DNA from: Ignavibacteriales bacterium
Lineage (GTDB): Bacteria; Bacteroidota; Ignavibacteria; Ignavibacteriales; Ignavibacteriaceae
Length of the DNA: 64,000 nt
Direction: 5' to 3'
NCBI GenBank assembly: GCA_016714125.1
Contig: JADJNX010000007.1
Coordinates: 129,123 to 193,122 of the forward strand
Shown: one piece after another, positions 46,961 to 57,615 of the stretch
Layout of the letters: each line of letters begins with the position of its first letter
Numbering within the stretch: the stretch's first letter is position 1
Notes under the pieces: generated by a model
The model's input: only the letters and a program-made list of their open reading frames with translations
Database searches by the model: none
Told to the model about the DNA's origin: nothing
Translations under genes and position numbers: made by a program

Positions 46961-48446
46961 CCCCCTCATTGTCCTCATCAAACACAAAAACATGACTTTG
47001 ATATGAAGGAAGATCGATAAATAGTCCTTTCTCCGTAAACTCATCAATTGCTCTCACATATATTTTTTCATCCATTAGGTCATTCAACAAAATACGGTCA
47101 TCCCCGATATTTACATCAAACTTCAACCGGCATTGTGAATTTACATCTGAATAATTAACAACAACAACAGTGTTTCGTATGCCAAGTTTCCACCGCCAGG
47201 CGAGCATGTTCACATTTGTATTGTTGTCATCCCAGGCTTTGAGACAAGTCAACAGATTCCATTCACCATCTTTAAAAACCCTGTCACCGGTGATTTTGAG
47301 CAATTTTTCATAAAACTTCGAAATTTTAGGGTGTGGTTGTGATTTCCCCTCTCTGCCAAGTTGAAGAGGAATTTTGTGGTTTTTCCCCTCCCATTGACCA
47401 TCCTGATATAACATTAACCCGGGAATAGTTGCGGTTATTACAGCAGCAGCCATCGATTTATCGTGACCAAAAGTCTTGATTGCTCTTTCCTCTTCCGATT
47501 TTTCGATAAAACGCACCGATTTTTGTTGCATTGTCAAATCAGCAGTGAGGTGACCTTTAATTTCTGAGGCACTGTTGCTTTTTAGTTTATCGTAAAGCAC
47601 CTTGTCAGAAGTATAGTCAAACCCCAGACTTTGCATCGTCTTTTCGAGATTCCAGTAAGTTTCGGCAATAAAAAGGAACCCGGGATTAAACATCTTAATA
47701 TCCTTGATTGCCATATTCCAGAATTCTTCACTGTTTTCGGGGTATTTATCAGGATCGGCGGCACCTCGCCAGGTGTTTCCAAAAATATTGTTCAAAATCA
47801 ACATAGCCATCGAACACCGGACACCATCGCAGAAATTACTGATCCGTTGAAGTGTCCCTGCCATAAAATCACGGGCTGAAGGATTAAAATAATTTATTTG
47901 TGCAGTATCTCTCCAAGCGGGGAAAAAAGGATCCCTGCCATGGGCAAAATAGAGTCCGGGATGTTCCGGAACGGTAAAATATGTGTGAGGTTCGGCGTTG
48001 TAAATCTCTTCACTGACAGTGAGGAATATCTCGGGGTAGTTTTTCAGGATTTCACTTGTTGAGCCAAAGTGGTTGGGTACAAAATCGAGAATAAGTGCAA
48101 TTCCGATCTCATTCAGAATCTTTTTGAGTTGGATTACATCTTCCTCGGTTCCCAGATCGGGATTAACCCGATATTCATCGATTGCGTGAGGTGAACCGAT
48201 TACATCATTTTTGGTCCAGTCTTTCAAAGCGGCATTATATTGTTTCACAAGTTCGGGGGTGAAACAGGTGGAATCGATATTGGCTCTACAGGTCTTCCAT
48301 ATACCCATAAGCCGGACAAAATCGATCCCTTTTCCTTTTAACCGGAGCCAATAATCTTTGGGGATGTCATTTATCTTTGCAGTTGGTCCAAATCGTTTGA
48401 TCCAGACGCGAATATTTATTTCGTAAAGTTTTGGATTGTTTAACAT
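46944..48446 (-). CDS. GH13 alpha-amylase-like protein with substituted catalytic residues
   Basis: 500 residues from the ATG at 48446 (MLNNPKLYEINIRVWI). The longer upstream frame would run into the divergent Nudix gene and is rejected. Conserved region I is clear (LDFVPNHFG), and the general acid is present in LFIAETYW (about 261). The nucleophile position in DGVRCSMAML is Ser212 where GH13 has aspartate, and the NHD motif reads KSE (316-318). Two of three catalytic carboxylates are therefore missing, although flanking sequence is well kept. It may be a binding or regulatory pseudoenzyme. No signal peptide, so cytoplasmic. Confidence 0.82.
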   Translation of the reverse strand: MLNNPKLYEINIRVWIKRFGPTAKINDIPKDYWLRLKGKGIDFVRLMGIWKTCRANIDSTCFTPELVKQYNAALKDWTKNDVIGSPHAIDEYRVNPDLGTEEDVIQLKKILNEIGIALILDFVPNHFGSTSEILKNYPEIFLTVSEEIYNAEPHTYFTVPEHPGLYFAHGRDPFFPAWRDTAQINYFNPSARDFMAGTLQRISNFCDGVRCSMAMLILNNIFGNTWRGAADPDKYPENSEEFWNMAIKDIKMFNPGFLFIAETYWNLEKTMQSLGFDYTSDKVLYDKLKSNSASEIKGHLTADLTMQQKSVRFIEKSEEERAIKTFGHDKSMAAAVITATIPGLMLYQDGQWEGKNHKIPLQLGREGKSQPHPKISKFYEKLLKITGDRVFKDGEWNLLTCLKAWDDNNTNVNMLAWRWKLGIRNTVVVVNYSDVNSQCRLKFDVNIGDDRILLNDLMDEKIYVRAIDEFTEKGLFIDLPSYQSHVFVFDEDNEGGGSYF

Positions 48447-48554
48447 GATCGAGTACCCATTCTTTTGTAAATTTGGGCAGTTAATGAACAGTTTTAATAA
48501 TCCCTTTAATTCACTAATTAAAGCTAATAAAATTTTTGATGAAAGGAAAGCAAA

Positions 48555-49019
48555 ATGAAACTTGCTACTCTTTGTTATGTAAGAGATGCCAAAAACCTCA
48601 CAACTCTTATGCTCCACCGTGTTAAAAAAGAGAACGATATGCATGAAGGGAAGTGGAACGGACTTGGCGGTAAGTTTGAGGATGGCGAAACACCCGAGGA
48701 ATGTGTTATCAGAGAGGTCCATGAAGAATCGGGACTCTCAATAACCAATCCCAAACTGCAAGGTTTTATTACTTTTCCGGCTTTTGATCAATTTGAAGAC
48801 TGGTATGTTTTTGTTTTTACCGCAGATGAATTTACAGGCGGGCTTATCGATTCACCCGAAGGCAATCTGGAATGGATAAACAACGATAACCTGATGGACC
48901 TGAAATTGTGGGAAGGTGATAAAATATTTATGGGGTGGTTCGATTCAGGAAAGGTATTCTCCGCAAAATTTGAGTATGACAAAGGCGAGTTTGTAAGCCA
49001 CGATGTAATTTTTTATTAA
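48555..49019 (+). CDS. Nudix hydrolase, MutT/8-oxo-dGTPase-like
   Basis: 154 residues starting MKLATLCYVRD, with a GAAAGGAAAG ribosome-binding site. The Nudix box is complete (GGKFEDGETPEECVIREVHE followed by ESGL), with the Mg-binding REVHEE. The upstream segment KENDMHEGKWNGLGGK is typical of the 8-oxo-dGTP/diadenosine hydrolase group. The likely role is cleaning the nucleotide pool. The stop lies exactly where the G-rich tract begins. Confidence 0.9.
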   Translation: MKLATLCYVRDAKNLTTLMLHRVKKENDMHEGKWNGLGGKFEDGETPEECVIREVHEESGLSITNPKLQGFITFPAFDQFEDWYVFVFTADEFTGGLIDSPEGNLEWINNDNLMDLKLWEGDKIFMGWFDSGKVFSAKFEYDKGEFVSHDVIFY

Positions 49020-49210
49020 TGCCGGGCCGGGGGGCGGGGGGGGGGGGGGGGGGGGGGGCCCGGGGGCTTGGGGCCCCCCCCCGGGCCGGGGGGGGGCCGG
49101 CCGGGGGGGGGGTTTCCCGGGGCCGGGCCGGGGGGGGGGGGGGGGCGGGGGTGGCGCGCGCGCCGCGGCCCGGGGGCCCGGGCGGGGGGGCGGCGCCCGG
49201 GGGGGGGGGG
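49020..49210. other. 190-base poly-G/GC tract, probable artefact
   Basis: Almost entirely G with scattered C and a few T or A, in a genome that is otherwise AT-rich. Long open frames through it are glycine/proline/alanine/arginine strings without meaning. Reads of failed signal on two-colour sequencers produce such G strings, so an assembly artefact is my first explanation. The rest of the spacer to 49363 carries TTACTGCATTATTG (49214-49227) and AT-rich sequence. Confidence 0.75.
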
Positions 49211-49213
49211 TGA

Positions 49214-49227
49214 TTACTGCATTATTG
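49214..49227 (-). repeat. TGCARTAA-type intergenic repeat, inverted copy
   Basis: TTACTGCATTATTG is the exact reverse complement of CAATAATGCAGTAA found at 52191-52204 after the subtilase gene. The two copies therefore flank that gene as 14-bp inverted repeats. Confidence 0.55.
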
Positions 49228-49363
49228 AATTAAACCCCGAATGTTATCACTAAATATCCCCTTGTATTTTTCGAAATAAATGTGGAAATTTAAATTCCCC
49301 TTCATTCATAATCGAGATACAGATGTTTTTCATTTCGTTGGCTAAAAGGCCGCCTTTTTATTT

Positions 49364-52180
49364 GTGTTTTTAATAGTTGTTTCTTCTGCTCAGCAAGTAC
49401 CACAACGGGTAATTTCCAAAGGAACAGTTGAGTATTTATCCAATGAGATCATTGTAAAATACCGCTCAATGCCGGGAGTTAATTCTTCCGGGACGGTAGC
49501 CACAAACGATATTCTCCTTCAAAAAATTGACTTTTTAAAAGTTAAGAGTGCATCAACGCTCTTTCCGCTAAAAGCAGTGGCTGCTTCCTCCAATGGACTC
49601 GAAAGGATAGTCTCAATCAAATATGATTCTGATATCGATCCTGAATTTGCCGCAGGCAAAATGAAAAACATCGCAGAAATTGAATGGGTGGAACCCAGAT
49701 ATGTTTACAAACTGAGTCTTGTACCAAATGATCCTTCATACAACTCACAATGGTACCTCGCCAAAATAAAAGCTGCAGACGCCTGGGATATCAATCAGGT
49801 TCGAGCTCAATTATAGTTGGCATCGATGATACAGGTGTTGATTGGGATCACCCCGATCTTAATGCAAATGTCTGGATTAATCCCGGTGAGATAGAAAACA
49901 ACGGAATTGACGACGATAACAATGGTTATATCGATGATTTTAGAGGTTGGGACTTTGGCGGATCCAACGGAACCCCCGACAACAACCCAATGGAAGACCA
50001 ACCTGATCACGGAACCCATGTTGCAGGATGCGCAAGTGCCGTAACAAATAACGGCATCGGTGTTGCAGGAATTGGATTCAACACAAAAGTAATGGCTGTT
50101 AAAACATCAAGAAATGATCAAAGAGACCCCTCTTCGGGCTCACCCTATATCGTTTATGGATACGAAGGTCTGCTTTATTCAGCTCAGAATGGTGCAAAAG
50201 TTATCAATTGCAGCTGGGGCGGAAGTGGATTTTCAATGCTTGGGCAAACCATCGTAGATGAAGTTACCACACTTGGCTCGGTTGTTGTTGCAGCTGCAGG
50301 TAATGAATCACTTAGAGATCCATTTTATCCGGCTGCCTACACTCATGTTCTTGCGGTTGCCAGCACCACTTCAAATGATACCCGTTCGGGATTCTCCAAT
50401 TTTGGAAATTATGTTGATGTGGCAGCTCCCGGAAGCAGTATCTATAACACATGGCAGAACAACACTTATGCCTCGCTCAGTGGCACCTCTATGGCTTCGC
50501 CAATCACTGCGGGTCTTGTTGCCCTTACGATGGCTCAGTTCCCGAACCTGACATCGATCCAGGCCGCTGAAAAAGTTAGAGTTGCTTGTGACAACATCGA
50601 CAACTTAAATCCTTCTTATGTTGGTTTACTTGGAAAAGGAAGAATTAACGCATTAAAATCGCTTCAAAATACCGATTTTAAATCTGTGAGAGCAACTGAA
50701 ATAGTTTTCTCCGATGCAGTCACGGGAAACAATGACGGGATATTCCAACCGGGTGAAACCATCACTGTTTTCTTCCGCGGAAAGAATCATTTAAATGCTA
50801 CATCCAACTTGTCAGCAACACTGGTTAGCAAGACCGCTCATGCAACAGTTGGAGCAAATCCGACAGCTACCATCGGTGCTGTTCAGTCGGGCTCACAGTT
50901 TGATAATACCAACAGCTTATTCCAGTTCACCATTTCGAACACTGCACCGGAAAAACTGATCTTGCATTTAACATCAACTTTGCTGATGATGGTTATACCG
51001 ATTTTCAGTGGATTAGCACGGTTGGAAATCCAACTTATGCAACAACCCTGGGAAACAAGGTTGCAGTTACTGTAACAAGTGCCGGAAATCTTGGTTTTGC
51101 TGATTATCCAACAAACGCCAAAGGAAAAGGATTTAGATACGACGGTGGCAACAGTATGCTTTTTGAAGGTTCACTTATGCTCTCCACTGCGGCAAATCAG
51201 ATTATCAACTCTGCCAGAGGACAAGCAAATAACGGCAATACCCAGGACAAGGATTTTCAATCAGAAATTCCTTTTTTCCCTTAAAATTCCCGGTAAAAGC
51301 CGATGTTGAAGGGTATGGAGTTTTTAACGACAACCTCGCCGGAGGTTCAAAACTTGGACTTCAAGTGAAACAGCGCTCTTATAACCATTCGGCAACTGCT
51401 GATGAAGATTTTGTTATTGTAAGATATACAATTAAAAATGTATCAACTCTTCCCGTAACCGGTCTTTATGCAGGTCTCTATTTCGACTGGGATTTGATCG
51501 ACGGAACAGGGGACAGAACTGAATGGAATGTTGCCGGAAACTATGGAAAAGTCTGGAACAACAGTGCGGCTTTCACAACAAAAGTGGCTTCCGCTCTTAT
51601 CAGTTCCACCAACTATTCCTTTAAGCCGATGATGAACGACGGAACTGCCGGTGGAATCAGTGTTTATGACGGCTACAGTGATCTTGAAAAATGGACATCC
51701 CTTTCATCGGGTGTGGTTACCGGACCAATTGGTGCAGGTGATATTTCACATGTTACAGGCGGTGGTCCATTTGATATTCCAGTAGGCGACAGTATCGAAG
51801 TGGCTTTTGCTCTCGCAGCTTCCGATGACGATCTCAAGCTTGACCAGGCAATTGCCAATGCAAGAGGAAAATGGACTGGAATCACTTCAGTTAAAGAAGT
51901 TGCAGGTGAAGTTCCGGGTACATTTGCCCTTCATCAGAACTACCCCAACCCCTTTAATCCAAACACTATTATCCGGTTTTCGGTTCCAACCTCAGGACTC
52001 GTAAAAATCAAAGTTTATGATCTGCTCGGAAACACAGTGGCAGAAGTTGTTAACCGTGAAATGAACAAAGGATCTTATGAAGTTTCATTTGATGGCAAAA
52101 ACCTCAGCTCGGGTATCTATTTCTATGAAATGACCTCAGGTAATTTTTCACAAAAAATGAAGATGCTGCTCTTGAAATAA
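49364..52180 (+). CDS. secreted subtilisin-like (S8) protease with type IX sorting domain (frameshifts)
   Basis: The catalytic triad is present: Asp in VGIDDTGVDWDHPDL, His in DHGTHVAG, and Ser in SGTSMASP. The oxyanion Asn is in AAAGNES. An N-terminal prodomain-like region covers the first 140 residues. After the protease come beta-sandwich segments (GETITVFFRGKNHLN; DEDFVIVRYTIKN) and a C-terminal sorting domain with HQNYPNPFNPNTIIRF and KIKVYDLLGN, ending KMKMLLLK. Frame changes occur near 49800, 50955 and 51285. The real start is probably ATG 49323, if a T is missing near 49370, which would add MFFISLAKRPPF to the signal peptide. Confidence 0.88.
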
Positions 52181-52206
52181 TGCAGTAATGCAATAATGCA
52201 GTAATG
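52178..52206 (+). repeat. TGCARTAA tandem repeat starting at a stop codon
   Basis: TAA TGCAGTAA TGCAATAA TGCAGTAA TG: three 8-base units directly after the subtilase stop. The first 20 bases (TAATGCAGTAATGCAATAAT) also occur at 22563-22582, beginning at the gyrA stop codon. Confidence 0.7.
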
Positions 52207-52392
52207 GCCCGCGCCGGGGGCCACTCTTTAGGTAAATAGTTACGGTTTCCACAGAAACTTGTGGCATCTGAGTTTCCACAGAAGTTCACTCTTAGTCGAG
52301 CCCAATTATCCCAATTACGGAAGTTTTGAAACTTTTTCGTATATTTGTTGTTTATACTTAGTGGTCAGTTTACAAAAAAACAGGAAAATTGG

Positions 52393-52886
52393 ATGCCGTT
52401 AATTGGAATCTTAAAGATTGTACATATTATAAGCGCCGGTTTGTGGTTGTCACTGCTGGTTTACGGGATTGTTTCGAGGGGCAGAATAGCCGCCGCAAAA
52501 GGAACGGCTTCGGAAAAAGTTTGATCCTAAACTGGATAAGCTCTCTTAATTTGATCGGAATTATCGGGTCATTGGGAGTTTTGCTTACCGGACTTTATCT
52601 CACAATCGTTATGGACTACGGCTTTTTTAAGTTTGCAAGTGGTGGAAATCACTGGCTATACACAAAACAGTTTATAATGGTTATCATCCTGATCCTCGTT
52701 GGTGCCGTAATGATTCCAACTGCAAAAAAAATCAAGTCTGAGTTGATCCCCGGCTTAAAATCAGACCAGCCCCTTTCAGATGAAGCTTACAAACTATTGG
52801 GCAAGCTTAAAACAGTGGATCTCAGCATTAATGTTTTGATCATACTCAATACACTTATGGCATTCTCGAGATATTTTACAAAGTAA
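52393..52886 (+). CDS. small four-helix membrane protein, DUF2269-like (frameshift)
   Basis: The ATG at 52393 opens MPLIGILKIVHIISAGLWLSLLVYGIVSRG, a first membrane helix with a histidine, in one frame. Near 52520 the sense changes frame and continues LILNWISSLNLIGIIGSLGVLLTGLYLTIV, then two more helices and the ending RYFTK at 52886. The pattern (H in helix 1, GLYL in helix 2, four helices, about 160 residues) resembles DUF2269/CopD-like integral membrane proteins. It lies directly upstream of dxr. The role is unknown. Confidence 0.6.
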
Positions 52887-52890
52887 ATAA

Positions 52891-54028
52891 ATGCAAAAAA
52901 TAGCCATTCTTGGCTCGTCCGGCTCCATCGGAGTAAACACCCTTAAAGTGGTGCGTCACCTCGATCCCCGGTTTAAAGTTTCCGCGTTAAGCGTATATAA
53001 TAATATCGATCTTCTCGAAGAACAGATAGCAGAGTTTAAACCTGATGTTGTGTGTGTGGTTGATAAAGCTGCCGCATCATTTCTAAAAGCAGGCTTGATG
53101 GCTCAGTCAGAGTGCTTTCGGGGGAAGAAGGACTTGTAACCCTCGCATCGGAAGTTGACTATGACATCTTTGTAGGTGCAGTTGTCGGATTTTTCAGGAC
53201 TCGCTCCAACAATTGAAGCGATTAAAAAGAGGGAAACGGATCGCACTTGCTAACAAGGAAACCCTTGTTGTTGCAGGTGAACTGATAAAAGAGTTGTGTG
53301 AAGAATATAATGCAGAGATGATCCTGTTGATTCGGAACATTCTGCCATCTTCCAATGTCTTATAGGTGAAAAGACCAATGAGATTAAAAAGATTATCCTC
53401 ACCGCTTCAGGTGGCCCCTTCTTCAGATTTACCAAAGAAGAACTCGAAAAAGTAACCATTGAACAGGCATTAAAACATCCAACCTGGAAGATGGGAGCAA
53501 AAATTACCATCGATTCAGCTTCGTTGATGAACAAAGGGCTTGAACTTATTGAAGCAAGGTGGCTTTTTAATCTGCCCGCAGCCCAACTTGATGTTGTGGT
53601 TCACCCGCAGTCGATTATCCATTCGATGATCGAGTTTGTGGATGGTTCGGTTAAGGCACAAATGAGTGTGCCCGATATGAAACTTCCAATTCAATATGCC
53701 ATGACATATCCTGAAAGGGTGGAAGCCTGTTTTGTGGAAAACAACTTCCCATTGATCGGAACCCTGAACTTTTTCAACCCGATCGACACAAGTTTGAATG
53801 TCTGGGCATCGCTTATGATGCACTTGAAGCAGGGGAACAGCACCCTGTATCGTAAATGCAGCCAATGAAATTGCTGTTCAAAAGTTTTTAGAAAAGAAGA
53901 TCGGTTTCACCGGTATCCCCGAGCTAATAAAAATGTCTCGACAGGATACCCAATCATCAAAAACCCGATCTTGGTATAGTGTTTGAAACTGACAAAAAAC
54001 AAGGGAACTCGCACTGAGTTTGTACTAA
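52891..54028 (+). CDS. dxr: 1-deoxy-D-xylulose 5-phosphate reductoisomerase (several frameshifts)
   Basis: Dxr is the NADPH enzyme making MEP, the first committed step of the non-mevalonate isoprenoid pathway. N-terminal NADPH motif LGSSGSIGVNTL; then, across frames, RIALANKETLVVAGELIKEL, metal-ligand DSEHSAIFQC, and the uninterrupted IDSASLMNKGLELIEA and VHPQSIIHSMIEFVDGS. The end reads GFTGIPELI and, in another frame, TRELALSLY with a stop at 54026-54028. I count breaks near 53100, 53190, 53325, 53840 and 53945. All conserved parts are there, so this is a damaged sequence of a working gene. It precedes rseP, as in many bacteria. Confidence 0.92.
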
Positions 54029-54044
54029 AGGAGTAGAGAGTTTA

Positions 54045-55413
54045 ATGCAAGAAGTTATTTATTTTATTATCGTGATAGCTATCCTCGTGTTTGTTCACGA
54101 GCTTGGTCATTTTATCGCGGCAAAACTTACGGGAATGAGAACCGAAGCCTTTTCGATTGGATTTGGCAAGAGAGTGATCGGATGGAGCAAGTCGAAAGGA
54201 CTCTCTTTGGACCACTTCCTGAAGATATCGATCTTGAAGGGTGTACCGATTATCGCCTCTGCTGGATGCCACTTGGCGGATATGTTAAAATATCCGGGAT
54301 GGTTGATGAAAGTTTTGATACCGAATATTCGTCGAGTGAACCAAAACCTTACGAATTCAGATCAAAATCAGCTCCTGCAAAGATTTTTGTGATTCTTGGT
54401 GGTATCCTCATGAATCTTATCCTCGCGATAGTGATATTTTTGGGGAATGAACATTTCGATTGGTAAACAACTGGTCGAGACAAGAGAATTAAAATATATT
54501 CCTAAAGCATCATTTGCTGAAAACAGGGTTTTCTCTCAGGTGATTCAATCGCAGCAATCAACGGCACCAAAGTAAAATATCTTCACGAAATCAGTGAACA
54601 GGTATTTCTTCACAATGCCGGCAAAGACCTTGTTGTTGAGTATGTACGCGATGGAGAATTAAAGTCGGTAACGATTCCTAAAAAGGAAGTTCCAAAAGAT
54701 GAAGCTGCGGGACCATTGTTCCCACTGGTTGACAGAGCAGCACCTTTCATCGAAGACCTTGAACCCGGAACCCCGGCTGCAAAAGCAGGTCTTAAAAGAG
54801 GAGATAAAATCCTCACCATCAATTCAGAAAACATCGCCTCTGTGGCACATGTTATTGAAGTGATTTCAGCTTCCCCCGATAAAGCAGTTCAAGTCGCTGT
54901 TCTCAGAGGAAAAGACACCGTTCAGATGGCAGTCACCCCAAAAAAGATGAAGCGGGACAGGGAAAAGTTGGAATCCAACTTGGCGGAATTGTTGATTCTT
55001 CACAGTTAACAATATATGATTACGGATTTTTTGAAGCGGGCGGAAAAAGTATCGAACAAATTGGTACCGTCACCGTTCTTACATTTTCAATGCTCGGAAA
55101 AGTTATAACTGGCGATCTTGCTTTTGGTAAAGCATTTGGTGGACCTGTTAAAATTGCACAATATGCAGCAAAATCAGCCGATGTTGGAATACTTGGATTT
55201 TTGAACTTTATTGCGATGCTTTCACTAAGTCTTGCAATATTTAATCTCTTCCCAATCCCGGTTCTCGATGGTGGTCACCTTGTATTCATCATAATTGAAT
55301 CAATTATCAGAAGAGAAATTTCAGTAAAAATCAAACTCAGAATCATGAACACCGGTATGGCGCTCCTGATCGGGCTTATGGTCTTTGTACTTTACAATGA
55401 TATCTTTGGTTAG
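54045..55413 (+). CDS. rseP: RIP metalloprotease RseP (several frameshifts)
   Basis: RseP is the site-2 protease of the inner membrane that cleaves anti-sigma factors and leftover signal peptides. Zinc motif VFVHELGHFIAAK occurs in the first helix, followed by MPLGGYVKISGM and KIFVILGGILMNLILAI. A PDZ domain (LEPGTPAAKAGLKRGDKILTIN) follows, and the second active-site segment is NLFPIPVLDGGHL. Frames change near 54180, 54465, 54530 and 54975. AAGGAG lies upstream of the ATG at 54045, 17 bases after dxr. Confidence 0.92.
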
Positions 55414-55542
55414 CAATTATTAGGTATTAATTATTAAGATTGTCGGGTGTTAAGCCGTGTAAAGCCGACCCAATCCAAGTTTTGCTTACTTTTTTTATAA
55501 ATCAACGCCCATCCTTATATTTGAGAATCCTTAAGTAGTTGA

Positions 55543-56644
55543 CTAAACGGTTATCATTCCATAAAACATCATTCTGATTTCACATTTTGAACAACCCAGT
55601 TCGGGCCTTTGAGAATGTGTGAGGTTGGATAACGGGTTCGTAAAATCATTCTTTGACGGATGTGAGTCTGGCGCCTTCTTGTGCCGTCAGTTTTGGAATC
55701 AAGTAAGTCTTTGGTAACTTCCACTTCAACCCCCAGACCGGCAAAGGAAAAGAGTGGTTTTAATACAAAATTCTCAAGATCTGCGGGATATTCTTTGAGA
55801 TCGGAGAGAAAATGACATTCAGGGACAAATGGTCCCTTCAGGTAAGGGAGTGAATATTTGCTAATCAGGAAAAACCAGTCGGGGTGCCCCACCCAATGGA
55901 CATCAAGGTCTTCCTGAAAAGAGAATGATGCCTTAACATCTTTCCTGAATAACTCATCATAAATTACGCGGTTATAAATCCTGTCAATTTGGATTTCTCT
56001 TCCACCCTCTTTATAAAAAAGTTTTTTTCCTTTTTTAATCACATCTGTGATGCAAACAGGCTTTACGCCCGTGTATCTTTCGGTGACAACAAAATCTATT
56101 AGTGTTTTTGTGTGTCGGGTTCAATTTCCAGAAGGATTACATTTTCGGGATCAGAATCACCCAATAAAGTTTTTTTCAGGAGTTCGATGTAAGACTCTTT
56201 GTCGAGTCCACTGTAGAATGCAGTGTAATTTTCAGGTAATTGATGATGCCTTTGGAAAACTTCATCGTAATAGACCTGAAAACCGTATAAAGAGGGGAAA
56301 CCCTGTAACTCGATCAGTTTAGGTATAAATCCACCTTTTCCATCATCACAGATGGCAAAATCGATCTGCAAAAATACGGGATGATCTTCGCGGTTTGGTA
56401 CAGCAAGTCCATCAGGAATTGAAGCCTCGGCATATTTCCTGTATTCATCAGTATCAAGCTGTGTAATGATATCGTCGCAAGCTTCCTCAAGTGTCTTTGT
56501 GAGTTCACCCGAAAGGAAAAGGGGTGTTTCACAAACCCTGAAATCGATTTTCACTCCTTCAGAGCTGTTCAAATCCTCTACAAATGAATTATACCGTTCT
56601 TCTGTAAAACCTTCGTTATACAGGGATCTAATGTCTTTTACCAT
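55543..56644 (-). CDS. ATP-grasp-like protein of unknown function (frameshifts)
   Basis: First segment (56644-56099): acidic, with LQIDFAICDDGKGGFIPKLIELQGFPSLYGFQ. Second, in another frame: TERYTGVKPVCITDV, then VGHPDWFFLISKYSLPYLKGPFVPECHFLSD and LENFVLKPLFSFAGLGVEVEV. A final frame encodes KCEIRMMFYGM with a stop at 55543-55545. Lysine in VLKPLFSFAG (glycine-loop-like) and the final E-x-R-M-M-F resemble nucleotide- and metal-binding parts of ATP-grasp ligases, possibly a permuted type. This is pattern-based, and I do not recognise the family name. Two further ligase-like genes follow upstream on the same strand. Confidence 0.5.
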
Positions 56645-56683
56645 AGCCGTGTTGTTAGTTGCAAAATTAAAATTTGAACGGGA

Positions 56684-56813
56684 GAGTACTTGAGTACCAG
56701 AGTGACTCGAGTACTTGAGTAATTGAATTTACCGTCTTTCTTATTCTGTTAAAGGTTAGGACTTCCTGTGCCTGAGTATTCGACACTCAAGTACTCAGGT
56801 ACTCATGTCACTC
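56684..56813. repeat. AGTACT-centred direct and inverted repeats
   Basis: GAGTACTTGAGT occurs at 56684-56695 and 56709-56720 (25 bases apart), and its reverse complement ACTCAAGTACTC at 56785-56796. The flanking GAGTGAC/GTCACTC also pairs. The whole fills the spacer between two ligase-like genes and could form a long stem-loop. Confidence 0.65.
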
Positions 56814-57615
56814 ATTTTCTTAAGTCCAACCCCGTATGGGTCTCATCAATTATGTAGTCGGTAACATTTTTAAGATCGTAGCTCTGTTCCCAGACTCTGA
56901 GTTGTCTGTCGGAACCGGTACCCATCTCAAGAATTTTGTGTACATAATTGATTTCTTCGCGGCTGTCGAGATCGTCAATAACATCATCAACAAAATCGAG
57001 CAGTTCGTGGATCAAGTCGGTGGTTGGCACTTCCTCTCTTTTTCCAAAATCGATCAACTTACCGTTAATGCCATATCTTGAAGCGCGGAATTTGTTTTCA
57101 GCAATCAATGCTCTTCTATAGAGACGGAAACTGAGTTTTTGGCGAATGATGCGATAAAGTTTTACCACAACAGCCTGCATTAGAGCGGTTAACGCGATTG
57201 TTTCATCTGCTCTCATCGGAATGTCGCAGATTCTGAACTCAATCGTTGGGAAAAACGGATGGAGCCTGATATCCCACCAGATTTTTTTGGCGTTATCGAT
57301 ACAATTTGTTTTCACGAGCAGATTTACATAGTTGTCATACTCGCCGATCGACATAAAATAATCAGGAATACCTGTTCTCGGGAAACGGTCAAATACTTTA
57401 ACACGGTAACTGTGGAAACCGGTGTTTCTTCCCACCCAAAAAGGGGAATTGGTTGAGAGTGCAAAGATTCGGTTATTCTTTGGTCTTTCCAGTGAGAAAA
57501 AGGATGTGTTCCGGCTGCTGCAATTCTTAAATTGTTTTTGAAAGCAAGTTTTGCCAGCTCACTGCGAAGTCGAAAAACTTCCGATTTAGCTTCTTTGATG
57601 TTTTTACAAACGCCG
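56812..57615 (-). CDS. GCS2-family glutamate-cysteine ligase-like enzyme (internal deletions)
   Basis: Carboxylate-amine ligases of this family (GshA/YbdK type) join glutamate to an amine using ATP. Visible are LRIAAAGTHPFSHW, then in the shifted frame ALSTNSPFWVGRNTGFHSYR, FDRFPRTGIPDYF, IWWDIRLHPFFPTIEFRICD and a helical end. Two blocks are missing relative to the family: the N-terminal EEEF-type strand, where the reading frame fuses to the preceding ATP-grasp gene near 57615, and about 80 residues including the HVHVG motif, between GTHPFSHW and ALSTNSPFW (near 57465). These look like collapsed assembly rather than evolution. Confidence 0.75.

Noticed and set aside
48447..48722. Extended N-terminus of the GH13 protein
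   Set aside because: It would overlap the divergent Nudix gene, and the added residues do not resemble GH13 sequence; the ATG at 48446 fits.
49019..49253. Glycine/proline/arginine-rich open frames in the G-tract
   Set aside because: They are translations of a poly-G string that is probably an artefact.
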